From Phycisphaeraceae bacterium (GTDB lineage: Bacteria > Planctomycetota > Phycisphaerae > Phycisphaerales > Phycisphaeraceae), in assembly GCA_029260615.1 (NCBI GenBank), contig JAJDCX010000010.1:1-32616 (forward strand): a stretch of DNA of 32,616 nt, in the 5' to 3' direction. The notes beneath the pieces were generated by a model. That model was not told where the DNA came from and did not search any database. It was given only the letters and a program-made list of their open reading frames with translations. Position numbers and translations under genes: made by a program. Shown here in pieces: positions 16,233-25,589 of the stretch; position 1 is the stretch's first letter; each line of letters opens with the position of its first letter.

Positions 16233-18206
16233 CTAATTCCCCAGCTCTAATGTTACACTTAGTAGATTAAATTCTAATGGCTCATCCTGTGTTATTGTAA
16301 CCTGACTGTCCCTATCAATACCAGACAAGAATACTCTTTTCCATCCAGTAAAGTTAGACACAGGTGCGTCTAACACAGATGCACCAAATTGCCTGAATGA
16401 AGGTCTGTAAGTAGATGTTCCATTAGGAGTAGTTCTCTGTACAATTAAGTTTCTACTCTCATACACTCGCATATTAACACTTACTAACCTTTTCCAGTCG
16501 CCAGTTAGAAGCCTACCTTGGATGTCAGCGTCTATCGGCATTGACTGATATAGACATGCAAACCCCAGACCCGCCTCTAGTATAGTTGCTGACTCAGTTG
16601 TAAAAGCTCCTGATGATGGAGTAACATTAGGGAATACAAAGTCATCAGCCCTTACCTCAACTTCCTCATCATCCAAGTGATCAAACCCAGTCCAGCTAGT
16701 AGTAGGAGTCACATTATCAACTCTCTCTGAGCCGTCTAAGAAATGATTGCTATTTAGTCTCTCGATAAACCTTACATCGACAGAATTGATAGTTCGCTTT
16801 ACGATTAAGAATACGTCCCTGTCAACAGCACACACATCTTCAATAGTACCATTGGTTTCAAACAATGAGAATGCCAACAGACTCTCTTTACGAGAGATTG
16901 CTACAACAGTCATGGTCCCATCATCATTGACCAAGTAAACGTATGGAGACGGCAGTTCGTTCGTTGCGCTTCTAACAGTCATCCTTGTCGGGTTGAGGAT
17001 GAGGTGAGGGGCAAGGCGACTGATGTCATTCGCCTCGAAACTTTGCTCTGCATCGGTGAATACAAACTCACGGAGCACAGAGCCACCCTTTTCAATAAAT
17101 AGGGTGCTGCCGTCAACACTTATAGGTTTAACTCCATCTGATCCGTGGAGTGTGCCTTTCAAAATCTGTATGTTAGATGGTGTGATAGGTGAGTCTAAAG
17201 AGCCACCCCTTATAAAGAACTCACCACCAGTTGTAAATATTTGCATTGAGCGGCCAGGGAATAGGTCGACAATCGCATTAACACGGTCATCATCAATCGT
17301 GAAGTCTAGACCATCAGCATCATTCCCCTTGCCTAGCTCGAAATTAAGGAAGTCACCAACAACAGATGCCCAAATAGTCTGAGGTCTTGACCCGCCTGCT
17401 AGGTACAATCTACCTTGGAAGAACGCCCCTGTAGATGGATAACCTCTAGTAACACTCCAGACATCTTCATAGCCAGTCTCTATAATCCAGTTGGTGGTAG
17501 CTGTGAATGAGCTTGGCTCAGATAACACCTTAGCTATAACGTTACTCGTGTCTATAAAACTTATTATCTGGAATATACCAAAGTTAGCTATAACCTGCTG
17601 CCCTACATGTGAAGCCAGAAAATTGGTAGATGCAGCAGTTAGCTTGTACTCATCAGCATTAGCTTGGGCGGTGAATGACAAGCTGCTAGTCTTAGCGGCT
17701 TGACTGACAGCACCAAATGCATGTAGAGGAATAAAATCAAATGTAACATTAACTGCGGTCCATACGGTGTGACTTGTTCTAGTTATCTTAATCGGAGGCA
17801 AATCTTTATGGAATAGGAACAAAGTATCAGCTGATTGCGTCCATCTTATCTCATTAATAATAGCATCTGTAAGTGTAGAAATAGGGCTAGAGGTTATAGT
17901 AGCTTGCAGTGTGACAGAGCCAGTCCCATCATCACGATATATATCAAGCCTACCAATAGTGAGCACCAGTAGGTAAGTTTGTACATCATTGAAAGCAAAG
18001 TCTATCAGCTTACCAACCAAGTCTGACTGAGTGTTAGCTATCCTCTCCATACCCTCACGGCGGAACATCCCACCTTGAGTAGTGATATAAACATTCCTAG
18101 CCTTAGCACACCCAGCAAAGTACTGGTCAATGTCAACTCTACCAAACACCTTTGGAGATAGCTCTCCACCTGCCATTGTTGCTTGTACTGTTTTAACTAT
18201 AGCCAT
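16233..18206 (-). CDS. Tail nozzle (tubular B/gp12-like) protein
   Basis: A 657-residue structural protein that probably forms the tail nozzle below the adaptor ring. The N-terminus, ATMAGGELSPKVFGRVDID, and the following NVYITTQGGMFRREGMERIA match the family signature shared by podovirus nozzle proteins (GGE-[IL]-SP, then GR-x-D, then a QGG-x-x-RR). The rest is beta-rich with repeated WASVVGDFLNF, FTTGGEFFIRGG and similar phrases; these look like propeller or platform strands. The start overlaps the adaptor stop by one base. The order adaptor-nozzle-internal proteins is the T7-like order. Confidence 0.85.
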   Translation of the reverse strand: MAIVKTVQATMAGGELSPKVFGRVDIDQYFAGCAKARNVYITTQGGMFRREGMERIANTQSDLVGKLIDFAFNDVQTYLLVLTIGRLDIYRDDGTGSVTLQATITSSPISTLTDAIINEIRWTQSADTLFLFHKDLPPIKITRTSHTVWTAVNVTFDFIPLHAFGAVSQAAKTSSLSFTAQANADEYKLTAASTNFLASHVGQQVIANFGIFQIISFIDTSNVIAKVLSEPSSFTATTNWIIETGYEDVWSVTRGYPSTGAFFQGRLYLAGGSRPQTIWASVVGDFLNFELGKGNDADGLDFTIDDDRVNAIVDLFPGRSMQIFTTGGEFFIRGGSLDSPITPSNIQILKGTLHGSDGVKPISVDGSTLFIEKGGSVLREFVFTDAEQSFEANDISRLAPHLILNPTRMTVRSATNELPSPYVYLVNDDGTMTVVAISRKESLLAFSLFETNGTIEDVCAVDRDVFLIVKRTINSVDVRFIERLNSNHFLDGSERVDNVTPTTSWTGFDHLDDEEVEVRADDFVFPNVTPSSGAFTTESATILEAGLGFACLYQSMPIDADIQGRLLTGDWKRLVSVNMRVYESRNLIVQRTTPNGTSTYRPSFRQFGASVLDAPVSNFTGWKRVFLSGIDRDSQVTITQDEPLEFNLLSVTLELGN

Positions 18207-18766
18207 TAGTTTCTCACATTTGTAAGTAGGAAGTTGCCATCATCAAATGCCAATGTAGGTTGAGACTGACTATCAATACTACGAGCCGACTGCATTTGTC
18301 GCAAACCTGCACGCTCAAATATTTTCTGTTTAGACTCATCGCCCATTAGAGATATAGCTAATATCTCAGCCATTTTAAATTCCAATGCTCTCACAAAATA
18401 TGAAGGGTAATCAGTCTCACCAGGATCTATTTGTATAGTTGCCTTCATCGTGTCCAAGTCTGAGAAAATCATGTCCTCATGGATCTCATAACTGATAGCA
18501 GTGTTATCCACTCCAATAACTCTCATTGCCTGAGGTGGGACTTGAAAAGCATTAGTGAACCCATATTCTGGTGTAGCGGCTAATTTAGCTAATACAACCT
18601 GACCAAGAGAGAACCTCCAAGGGTACATCTCCAAAAGAGCATCTTTAGTTGTTTCATAAAGAAGACTACATAACTTAGCTTCACGAGTTTCATCTGAAAA
18701 ACTTGTTATCTCATCTGCGCCAATCAATACTAACGCTGAACTGCAAATTGAAATATCAGTAGCCAT
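18206..18766 (-). CDS. Head-tail adaptor (gp11/tubular A-like)
   Basis: A 186-residue protein that probably forms the dodecameric adaptor under the portal. The N-terminus (ISICSSALVLIGADEITSFS, then CSLLYETTKDALLEMYPWRF) is a strong match to podovirus adaptor proteins. The pattern is ALxLIGAxxIxSFxD, then a helix ending in LxxYPW. A FALG-like hydrophobic strand and a C-terminal helix with the phrases ALEFKMAEILAISLM complete the fold. It begins right after a hairpin that may terminate some transcripts from the capsid genes, giving fewer tail than capsid messages. Confidence 0.85.
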   Translation of the reverse strand: MATDISICSSALVLIGADEITSFSDETREAKLCSLLYETTKDALLEMYPWRFSLGQVVLAKLAATPEYGFTNAFQVPPQAMRVIGVDNTAISYEIHEDMIFSDLDTMKATIQIDPGETDYPSYFVRALEFKMAEILAISLMGDESKQKIFERAGLRQMQSARSIDSQSQPTLAFDDGNFLLTNVRN

Positions 18767-18780
18767 GTTATCTTCCTTAT

Positions 18781-18808
18781 AAAAGTTGGGGGCTTTTACA
18801 CCCCCAAC
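18781..18808 (-). terminator. Hairpin terminator between capsid and tail genes
   Basis: On the minus strand an 8-bp perfect stem, GTTGGGGG (18808-18801) and CCCCCAAC (18792-18785), with an 8-base loop is followed by TTTT at 18784-18781. It lies just past the stop of the decoration-like gene at 18814 and just before the ribosome site of the adaptor gene. The short U-run suggests partial termination, which would lower tail transcripts relative to capsid transcripts. Confidence 0.75.
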
Positions 18809-18813
18809 AAGGT

Positions 18814-19086
18814 TTAGTCAATGTCGGTAGCAGCTAAAGTTGTACCATCGTTAGTATCAACTACGCCAGCAGCGTTGCTCAATACATAAAGAATAGTAGC
18901 TACTCCAGCACTATCGATTGTGTAAATCTGGTCGCCCACACTTACCTCGGCAGATACGTCATTGAAGTATGCTGCTGTATTCATTGTAGCAATCGCATCA
19001 GTAGATGAGGTGTACTTATGAATACGTGGAACATTAGAGTTAAAGTTACTACCATCCAATGCCCATGTTGATTTAGTAAAAGCCAT
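18814..19086 (-). CDS. Head decoration-like structural protein
   Basis: A 90-residue beta-rich protein directly after the major capsid gene. The sequence (STWALDGSNFNSNVPRIHKY, then NTAAYFNDVSAEVSVGDQIY and STDAIATM) is typical of small head decoration or head-fibre base proteins in podoviruses: it has the S-x-D-x-x-x-T-[MV]-x-x-x-x-YF pattern followed by VGD-x-I. Its abundance is suggested by the good ribosome site and the terminator that follows. Specific binding to the capsid is inferred from position. Confidence 0.6.
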   Translation of the reverse strand: MAFTKSTWALDGSNFNSNVPRIHKYTSSTDAIATMNTAAYFNDVSAEVSVGDQIYTIDSAGVATILYVLSNAAGVVDTNDGTTLAATDID

Positions 19087-19103
19087 TGCTTTACCCTTTC
19101 TTA

Positions 19104-19955
19104 TTATAGGTTGTCTTGGGTTGTAATATCAACAATACCTAGAGCGTCAATAGCGCCAGCATTAGCTGATAGATACCCAGTTGTACGCCATGCGCCATAA
19201 GCCTCTGACCAATCAACTGTCACTTTAACATCCATATTAAGAGCTAAAGCCATAGCTTGCTTATGGTATGCAAAGTTAGTACGATCAGGAATACCATCAA
19301 CAGGTAGACCACCTTCATCATAGTCACCTAGTGAGATGATGTTGAAGCCATAGAATGTATTCAAGTCACCTTTAATAAGAGCCTGAACATTCATAAAGTC
19401 AGCACTTGTTGCTTGGTTATCGCCCAATAGTGCATGTAATCCACTTGCGTGCATTAACAATGTACGATCTTCTTTAGGAACGTTTTGTCCATCAAGCAGC
19501 TTAGCTGACTCACGGATTGCATCAATGGTCATATTAGCATTAGCTCCAGAGATGTTCTTAGCAACAGTAAGTGTTGTACTAGAAGCTACTAGAGCATCAA
19601 TGATAAGCTGATCTTCACGGCGTTTCAACGCACCAGCAATAGTCTGAACCAACTCTTCTTTCTCATCAAACATAATTTGATTGTTGCTAAAGATGTCAGT
19701 AAGTTCTGACGCTGTATAGTTAGCTGTTGTGATTGACACAGGTGTGTGTGATACATTCATCAATGGGATAGGTGTATGAACAGCACCACGAGCTGATGCT
19801 AGACCTGCACCCATTTTATTGAAAGTTGCTGTCTTAGCCCCGCCGATGTCACGAACACGGACCGTATTACGTAGAGCACCACCAGCAGATTGATAAGCGT
19901 GTTTTACTTCCGCCTCAAACTGGGTAACTGCTGCATTTGATAAATTTACAGACAT
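19104..19955 (-). CDS. Major capsid protein
   Basis: A 283-residue head protein. Position (portal, scaffold, this gene, decoration, adaptor), length and composition all point to the major capsid subunit. The N-terminal arm VNLSNAAVTQFEAEVKHAYQ is followed by TVRVRDIGGAKTATFNKMG, a strand-rich P-loop of the HK97 fold, then helices (ELVQTIAGALKRREDQLIID). The C-terminal strand region has FYGFNIISLGDY and the phrase VDWSEAYGAWRT. I chose the ATG at 19955 with GGAGA nine bases upstream; an in-frame TTG at 19970 is less likely. A structured leader precedes it. Confidence 0.85.
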   Translation of the reverse strand: MSVNLSNAAVTQFEAEVKHAYQSAGGALRNTVRVRDIGGAKTATFNKMGAGLASARGAVHTPIPLMNVSHTPVSITTANYTASELTDIFSNNQIMFDEKEELVQTIAGALKRREDQLIIDALVASSTTLTVAKNISGANANMTIDAIRESAKLLDGQNVPKEDRTLLMHASGLHALLGDNQATSADFMNVQALIKGDLNTFYGFNIISLGDYDEGGLPVDGIPDRTNFAYHKQAMALALNMDVKVTVDWSEAYGAWRTTGYLSANAGAIDALGIVDITTQDNL

Positions 19956-20146
19956 TGTAAAATTCTCCAATTGTTTATTTAATTTACCAGCACGATGCTG
20001 GATTTCCCAACTCGCACTAGGTATGCCTAAACAATTAGGGGCTAGATACTTGTAGACTAAGGTACTACCGTCACCTGCAATGTATTAAGGCTGTATATCA
20101 GGTAAATTAATACACTTGCAGGTTACAGTATACACTATCTTATATA
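19956..20146 (-). promoter_or_regulatory. Structured leader of the capsid gene
   Basis: This 190-base gap holds three inverted repeats. The largest pairs 20073-20087 with 20108-20123, a 15-bp near-perfect stem with one bulged base and a 20-base loop. A second pairs CCTAA with TTAGG around 20027-20040. A third, CCAGCA (19987-19992) with TGCTGG (19996-20001), lies just before the ribosome site. No U-run follows, so these are more likely RNA stabilisers or processing sites than terminators; the sequence could also carry a promoter I cannot identify. Confidence 0.5.
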
Positions 20147-20878
20147 TTAACGTCCAGCTAATTTTGCCTCAGAAGCTCTGTTCATTAGCCTTTGGTACTC
20201 ATCACGGTGATGCTTACCTTGATCAAGCTTACCAGTATCCTTCAACTCGAACGCCTTAGCAAATAAATCTGCACTAGACTCAGCAGCAATAGGCTTAGTA
20301 TCATCAGTAGGTACTGGTTTGCTATGCGTCATGTTGATCATACGGTTAATAGCTCTTACGCCATCAGCAGTAGTCGTCATTGATGCAATACTAGTCAGTT
20401 CCTCCTCAGAGAAATTAGCCTTATTCTTAGCAAAGAACCGCTCTATCTCAGGGATAACAACCTTTGCGTCCTCACCAAGTTTAGACATCTCCTTCTCAGG
20501 ATCAACATCAGACATACCTTGCAGCTTATTAAAATTAGCTACCAGTACAGAAGCCTGTTGATCAGAGATACCAGCCTGTTTGAACACACCTACCATATCT
20601 TGAAGAAAAGGATCTTCCTTGTTAATCTCAACAGTCTCGAAACCTTCAAGCTCAGACATGTCAAAACTGTACTCATCAGGGATTTCAACTTTATTCTCCC
20701 TAGCCATCTTACTAAGTTCTTTGTAGCCTTTTTCAAGTTCTTCAACATTTTTATATTTACCCGCTAGTAATTTCTCACTATCAGATTCTACCTCATTAGT
20801 GGTATCTACACCATCAGATTCCACAACTTCATCAACAACCTCTGGAGCTGCGTCTAAGTTAACTAGTGCCTCTGTCAT
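20147..20878 (-). CDS. Capsid scaffolding protein
   Basis: A 243-residue acidic, largely helical protein between the portal region and the capsid gene, the scaffold position. The start is highly acidic (DAAPEVVDEVVESDGVD) and contains the family-like LLAGKYKNVEELEKGYKELS (about 38-57), a phrase common to podovirus scaffolds. The C-terminus is basic and helical (HHRDEYQRLMNRASEAKLAG), as needed for capsid binding. It overlaps the preceding gene by 20 bases. It would guide procapsid assembly and then leave. Confidence 0.85.
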   Translation of the reverse strand: MTEALVNLDAAPEVVDEVVESDGVDTTNEVESDSEKLLAGKYKNVEELEKGYKELSKMARENKVEIPDEYSFDMSELEGFETVEINKEDPFLQDMVGVFKQAGISDQQASVLVANFNKLQGMSDVDPEKEMSKLGEDAKVVIPEIERFFAKNKANFSEEELTSIASMTTTADGVRAINRMINMTHSKPVPTDDTKPIAAESSADLFAKAFELKDTGKLDQGKHHRDEYQRLMNRASEAKLAGR

Positions 20879-21140
20879 TTACTTCCCTCTCACCTGTTCT
20901 TATTAATACTTCTATCTGCCTCAACAGATTGTTCTCACCTTCCCTTACAGACATAAGCATCGCTGCCATCACACCGTCTTGCGCTGCCTGTGGGAAAGAG
21001 CCTCTCTCAATAGTCATCTTCTTTAAATGCTCTATAACTTTCTTACCGTTCTCAGTATGGAATAAAGCATAGAAAGTGCACGCTATCTCATTATTAAATG
21101 CTTGCTCAACATCTTCACCAAACAAATCTTTATCAGTCAT
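20859..21140 (-). CDS. Small helical phage head-region protein (Bbp19-like)
   Basis: A 93-residue helical protein between the portal and the scaffold. The phrases FYALFHTENGKKVIEHLKKM and SVREGENNLLRQIEVLIRTG resemble the Bbp19-type proteins found at this place in BPP-1-like podoviruses (an F-x-x-x-x-GR-x-VL helix, then a REG-x-R helix). Its exact role is unknown. The ATG overlaps the portal stop by one base and its end overlaps the scaffold start by 20 bases, so expression is coupled. Confidence 0.65.
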   Translation of the reverse strand: MTDKDLFGEDVEQAFNNEIACTFYALFHTENGKKVIEHLKKMTIERGSFPQAAQDGVMAAMLMSVREGENNLLRQIEVLIRTGEREVNDRGTS

Positions 21141-22711
21141 TACTGCTGCTCTCCACCCTGTTGCTGTTGTGCTGCCAATATCTGAGCGACCGTCTGCTGT
21201 ATTTGCTCTTGCTGCTCTTTGCTATTAACTATATCCAAGTTAGAACCTAACAACTCAGCACTAACCTCAGCAAACTTCATAGGGTTAATTACCAAGGCCG
21301 CTATCTGTGGACCAAAGTTAGCCATCATAACCTCTGCTAATGACTGATTAGCTTGGAACTCTCTAGCATTTTGAGCCGCAGCTAATGGTGACTTGTGTTG
21401 TATTTGTATGACATTACCGTCTACAATAAACCCACCTAAGTCGATTATACCTTGCTCATCCAGTAGGAATAGGATGCGGTTGATGATTGGTGCTATAAGC
21501 TCGAACTGCAACCTACCGAATGCACTACCTATCCTATTAGCCAACTCCTGCTGTCTCAAACTTACCTCTGTCGCTGTCCTAACTGGACTGTCAACAGGGC
21601 CAAGTGGATTAGCCAAGAACTCATCGTTGATAGAATTACGCATGTCCTCTAGTATCAGCTGACCAACATTGAAGTCACCACTCCTCGGCAACGCAGCAAT
21701 AGTAGGGCCTTGAGACCCACCAGGATTGCTAGCCACTGGTATCAATGCACCAGGACGAATACGGATATTACTCGTGTTTATAACCCCATCATCAGCAACA
21801 GTATATGCGCCAGCAATAGCTAATGATGCGTTCTTAAGGATTAACTCTTTAGTCTTGTTGATTGTCTTGATGTCATGGAATACACTCATGGCTGGACCAC
21901 GACCATACACCTCACCAGGAACCACACTGTATCTGAATACAACCCAAGGTGACGAACGTGTCTCACGCTCCACCAACACAGCCTTGCTCTTCTCATCTAT
22001 GACCGTGTATAAAAATCCATCAACCTCAATAGGGCCACTACCGTCACGAGCTGGAACAGTAACCCTTGCAGGTATTGTAGACTCAATAAGACTTATCTCT
22101 TTCTCAGGTTTGTCCTTGATAGTCTCCATCAATGTGTCTGGTAATACAGCATCATCCCATGTCTCTTTGATCAACCCACCCTGTACAGGATGCTTGCGGT
22201 ATACAGAGCCAACAGAGCCGTTAGCCCCCTCAGCAAGATACAGTTGATGCATTGGCACGCAACTAAAATGTAACGCCCTACCCTGAGTACCCTTCTGTAC
22301 TAGCAATGCACCAGTACCGATGCCCAAGTCCATAAACGCCTCAGCTATCTGAGTGTCGAAATTACTGTTACCTATGTGTGCAAACATGGTATCATTAATA
22401 CCTTGCAGTGTCTTTGCTGCCTCTTGCTTGCCCTCATCCTCAACAGCCACACCAGGCTCTAACTCTATCCACTTAGTGAATGGAGGAACCAAACTTGTCT
22501 GTAAATTACTTGCGAATTTCTGCAAACCCTTGGTAGCAGTAGAGTCAAATACAAGACCAGCGCCATCTCTAGCCTGACCTTTAGCTCTCTCTGTGAAATT
22601 ATCCCTAACAGGTGATGTATACTCCAGCACCTCTTGATACCGAGTAGACCAATTAGTCTTACGGTTCTCAGCTACCTTGAACCGCTTTAATATTTTATCA
22701 GCGTCAGCCAT
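21140..22711 (-). CDS. Portal protein (T7-like head-tail connector)
   Basis: A 523-residue protein forming the dodecameric portal. The N-terminus, RTNWSTRYQEVLEYTSPVRD in its usual form (WSTRYQEVLEY here), and the following FDSTATKGLQKFASNLQTSL and PPFTKWIELE are strong family matches. The core phrases VYRKHPVQ, SPWVVFRYSVVPGEVYGRGP and the C-terminal LANRIGSAFGRLQFELIAPI, then a Gln-rich tail, complete it. The order portal, small protein, scaffold, capsid agrees. It starts directly after the 69-residue gene with no gap. Confidence 0.93.
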   Translation of the reverse strand: MADADKILKRFKVAENRKTNWSTRYQEVLEYTSPVRDNFTERAKGQARDGAGLVFDSTATKGLQKFASNLQTSLVPPFTKWIELEPGVAVEDEGKQEAAKTLQGINDTMFAHIGNSNFDTQIAEAFMDLGIGTGALLVQKGTQGRALHFSCVPMHQLYLAEGANGSVGSVYRKHPVQGGLIKETWDDAVLPDTLMETIKDKPEKEISLIESTIPARVTVPARDGSGPIEVDGFLYTVIDEKSKAVLVERETRSSPWVVFRYSVVPGEVYGRGPAMSVFHDIKTINKTKELILKNASLAIAGAYTVADDGVINTSNIRIRPGALIPVASNPGGSQGPTIAALPRSGDFNVGQLILEDMRNSINDEFLANPLGPVDSPVRTATEVSLRQQELANRIGSAFGRLQFELIAPIINRILFLLDEQGIIDLGGFIVDGNVIQIQHKSPLAAAQNAREFQANQSLAEVMMANFGPQIAALVINPMKFAEVSAELLGSNLDIVNSKEQQEQIQQTVAQILAAQQQQGGEQQ

Positions 22712-22921
22712 CTAGCCACCTAACTTTTTACGATTAACGCCCAACTCTCCACCGACATTTGCAATTAGACTGCGCCGACCACGCTGCCCTCTACGACCAG
22801 CTAGAAACTCCTCTTGAGTCTGACGTGCTAATCTCTCAGCTTGCGCCTTTGACTCCTCCTCCTGCTTAGCTAATGCAGCCGTTTGCTGGCTAGTGTCTGG
22901 CTTTGGTGTAATAAATCCCAT
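22712..22921 (-). CDS. Small Gln/Arg-rich hypothetical protein
   Basis: A 69-residue protein upstream of the portal gene. The start (PKPDTSQQTAALAKQEEESK) is polar and helical; the end is strikingly basic and Gly-rich (RRGQRGRRSLIANVGG). Such short proteins, with an Arg/Gly-rich end, recur just before the portal in podoviruses and may be minor head components. No domain can be assigned. The stop touches the portal start. Confidence 0.6.
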   Translation of the reverse strand: MGFITPKPDTSQQTAALAKQEEESKAQAERLARQTQEEFLAGRRGQRGRRSLIANVGGELGVNRKKLGG

Positions 22922-22925
22922 AAGA

Positions 22926-23363
22926 TTATCCTCTTTTTGTTATCTCTATACCACCATCTCGCAACAAGCCTTTGTACAGTTGGTATGGTGTTATCTCCCA
23001 ACTAGGACGACCAATGACTGTCTTAACCACTGTAACACAGGTTGGTATTAAATTACTAATATGCATTATACTTTTTTTACTGCCAGCTGTCACCTCAAAC
23101 TTTACAACCAACATCCCTTTCTCAGCAAATGAGACAGCAACATCCTCCACCGATACATACCCACCAGGCACTAACTCGTCAAAATACTTGTCTATATTGA
23201 CCCCCTCACTGTTAGAGTCAACCCTTATCACGTCACACCCAGCTTGCATCAACACACCAACATGCCAGAACATCTTAGGTCTGTGCCGCACGAACACACT
23301 CTGCCATCTAGGTATCCTACCATCAGCCCCAAAGAAAAAGTAATATGTCCTATTATCACTCAT
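22926..23363 (-). CDS. Protein between terminase and portal, possible permuted papain-like fold
   Basis: A 145-residue protein starting at ATG 23363; a longer TTG start is less likely. It has a His in KMFWHVGVLMQ near residue 40 and a Cys in LIPTCVTVVKTVIG near residue 116, followed by ITPYQLYKGL. This His-then-Cys order and the CV-x-VVK ... TP-x-QLY phrase recall permuted papain-like proteins found next to podovirus terminases. The role is unknown. The start overlaps the terminase stop by 8 bases. I rate the fold as plausible but not proven. Confidence 0.55.
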   Translation of the reverse strand: MSDNRTYYFFFGADGRIPRWQSVFVRHRPKMFWHVGVLMQAGCDVIRVDSNSEGVNIDKYFDELVPGGYVSVEDVAVSFAEKGMLVVKFEVTAGSKKSIMHISNLIPTCVTVVKTVIGRPSWEITPYQLYKGLLRDGGIEITKRG

Positions 23364-24873
23364 ATATGTCAAACCCTGTATCTGCGAACTCAGTCACCAT
23401 AGACTTGTTACGGCCCTTAACCCGCTTTAACTCACCCATTCCAACCAAGGCATACTGTAAAGAGTCATGTATATCTGCACACCTATTACCACGCTTGTCA
23501 GGCTCAGGAGAATAGTCTTTGCCTCCTGATGTGTTAAACTGCTTGAAAAAATACCCACCGTTAAATCCCTTCCTCAATACCTTACATCCCTTGCTGACAA
23601 GGAAACCTACCTGACCCTCGATCAACCTACTGCATACACTCTTAACCGCCTCCAACCTTGGCGCTATCCTAAGCCCATCATTGGCTGGCTGCACCAACAT
23701 ACCCTTACTACGTAGCACGTCATTATACGTCTGGTCATTGTTCTGACTCTTCCACCCACCAGCAGGATCCCCATAATACACCACGTCATTGTCAGGGTAG
23801 TGCTCCAACACATACCGCTTCAATACCTCAGCAAACCTCTCAGCGCTCAAGTCCTCTGTGCTCAACTCACTCAGCACCAGTATCCTCTCGTTACTAGCAC
23901 GCTGACAAAATACAGCAGCAGGGTTACGACCACTACAGTCAATGCCACATACCACCGTCTTGCCTGGGATTGGCTTTATATCCTCTCGGCTATAATGCAA
24001 GTCATCGTTCCAGTAATTCTCAAACACAGGCTTACCCTTCTGGATATACCCATACTTGCCATGAACGTACACATTGATCCACTCCTCGGTCTTACCAGCT
24101 ATCATACGCTCATAATAACCACGACCCCTCTTACGACGCTCCTCAATAGGCAGCAACATACTCTCTTGGTTCTGCATTAAATTCTCTAAATTCTCTGCAT
24201 CGTCAGCCAATCCACTCGGCTGCTGGAAGAACTCCCACCGCTCACTGTCCTTAAACTCACTCATATCCTTCATACGCTTAGCTGATGGGTCATACCTCCA
24301 CTTATCCTCCACAGCAAATGAATACCACCAATGGCTGTCATCAGGCGGGTTAGTGTCTAATATGATACCACTCCATGTACAACCACCCTTGTCAGCCTTT
24401 GGATACCGCCCTACCCTAGACGTAGCAGCCTGTATCAAACCCAACTCTATCTCTCTAGACTCATTGAAGAATATACCAGTAGGCTCAAATGATAATAACT
24501 TCTTCTCGTCCGCTGGCTTGTCCAACGCCATAAAGATAACCTCAAGCTTTACGTCACCAAATGCTATCTTCTGTGTGTATGGCGGCTTCCTGCTCCTATG
24601 ACCAAATATCTCCTCAGGAAACCAGTCGTCCCAAGTAGCCATTGTCGTTGTCTCTAAGTCACTATATGTATTACGTACTATCAACCACTTAGTATACCTA
24701 AATCCATCAGGAGCCTTAGCCTGACCCATAGCCCTTATCAATATCTCCTGAATACACGCTACCGATTTACCACTACCAATAGGCCCCATTATCCCCCGCA
24801 CAAATGCATCACTACCATGAAACGCAGCAGCAGTAGTACTAGCCTTGTAATTCATGTCGAATGATGTGGACAC
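23356..24873 (-). CDS. terL: Terminase large subunit
   Basis: A 505-residue packaging motor. Walker A is GPIGSGKS (30-37). A Walker B-like strand is FEPTGIFFNESREIEL (about 130-145). A coupling region follows, then the RNase H-like nuclease core with CGIDCSGRNPAAVF (Asp in GIDCSG) and a second acidic position near VVYYGDPAGG. The C-terminus, RCADIHDSLQYALVG, carries the third acidic site and is a strong family match. It lies next to a small-subunit-like gene, as expected. Confidence 0.95.
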   Translation of the reverse strand: MSTSFDMNYKASTTAAAFHGSDAFVRGIMGPIGSGKSVACIQEILIRAMGQAKAPDGFRYTKWLIVRNTYSDLETTTMATWDDWFPEEIFGHRSRKPPYTQKIAFGDVKLEVIFMALDKPADEKKLLSFEPTGIFFNESREIELGLIQAATSRVGRYPKADKGGCTWSGIILDTNPPDDSHWWYSFAVEDKWRYDPSAKRMKDMSEFKDSERWEFFQQPSGLADDAENLENLMQNQESMLLPIEERRKRGRGYYERMIAGKTEEWINVYVHGKYGYIQKGKPVFENYWNDDLHYSREDIKPIPGKTVVCGIDCSGRNPAAVFCQRASNERILVLSELSTEDLSAERFAEVLKRYVLEHYPDNDVVYYGDPAGGWKSQNNDQTYNDVLRSKGMLVQPANDGLRIAPRLEAVKSVCSRLIEGQVGFLVSKGCKVLRKGFNGGYFFKQFNTSGGKDYSPEPDKRGNRCADIHDSLQYALVGMGELKRVKGRNKSMVTEFADTGFDIYE

Positions 24874-24876
24874 TGG

Positions 24877-25080
24877 CTAACCCTTTGTCTTGCTCGCACC
24901 ACGAGGACTTGGTTTTTTAGCTGACGCCGCTGCGGTAGGAGCTGCGGTAGGAGTAACAGTAGGAGCTGGTGCTGCCTCCTCCACCTTAACCACACTCAAC
25001 TCAGCAAACCCACGCTGGTAACTAATACTCACGTCATACACATTACCGTCTACACCCATCACTCTCAAACTATCACTCAT
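24877..25080 (-). CDS. Small hypothetical protein with Pro/Ala-rich tail
   Basis: A 67-residue protein between the two terminase genes. The first 35 residues look like a small beta domain (RVMGVDGNVYDVSISYQ, then FAELSVVKVEE). The rest is a disordered Ala/Pro/Thr tail, AAPAPTVTPTAAPTAAASA, ending in basic residues. The low-complexity tail may tether it to a partner. The start overlaps the end of the small-terminase-like gene by 8 bases. No function is known to me. Confidence 0.55.
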   Translation of the reverse strand: MSDSLRVMGVDGNVYDVSISYQRGFAELSVVKVEEAAPAPTVTPTAAPTAAASAKKPSPRGASKTKG

Positions 25081-25570
25081 CCACCAACTCCCCCTCTATA
25101 ACCTTACCAGTAACCTCAGCAACCTTACCGCCACCAAGATCCATATTTATATTAACCACAATGCCCTTACCACTATCCTCCTTACGAGTCAGCCCATGTG
25201 CATCAATCTCTATCTTACTCATGTTAGCAGCTGCATTAGCCGCCTTGTAATTACCTTCTTTGACCTGCTGCAATAACTCATCCTGCAACTCCCTATGCCT
25301 AGCTATCGCAGCCTCCTTATTCCAACTAGCCCCATGCTGCGCCCACTCCTCAACCTTACCCATGTGCTTCACCAGCTTAGGCTCAGATAAAAAACCATCC
25401 CTCTCAACATCAGGTACCTCAACAACCTTCAACGCCCTATCCACATCAAAATCCTTACGGTACTCAGACAAAAACCTCAACGCCAACGGACTCAAACACT
25501 TATTCAAAACAGGTGAATACTTAGATGCTACCAACTTAGCCGCTTTAACCGCACCCTTCTTACCAGCCAT
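25073..25570 (-). CDS. Terminase small subunit-like protein
   Basis: A 165-residue mostly helical protein immediately before the large terminase region. A basic start (AGKKGAVKAAKLVASKYS) may contact DNA; the helical centre (WAQHGASWNKEAAIARHREL) and an acidic beta end, VEGELVDE-like, follow. Size and position match small subunits that recognise packaging sites. I chose the ATG at 25570, which has GGAGG 9 bases upstream, rather than the longer frame from 25609. It is the first gene of the late operon. No canonical HTH could be read off with confidence. Confidence 0.6.
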   Translation of the reverse strand: MAGKKGAVKAAKLVASKYSPVLNKCLSPLALRFLSEYRKDFDVDRALKVVEVPDVERDGFLSEPKLVKHMGKVEEWAQHGASWNKEAAIARHRELQDELLQQVKEGNYKAANAAANMSKIEIDAHGLTRKEDSGKGIVVNINMDLGGGKVAEVTGKVIEGELVDE

Positions 25571-25589
25571 ATGACACCCTCCTTTACCA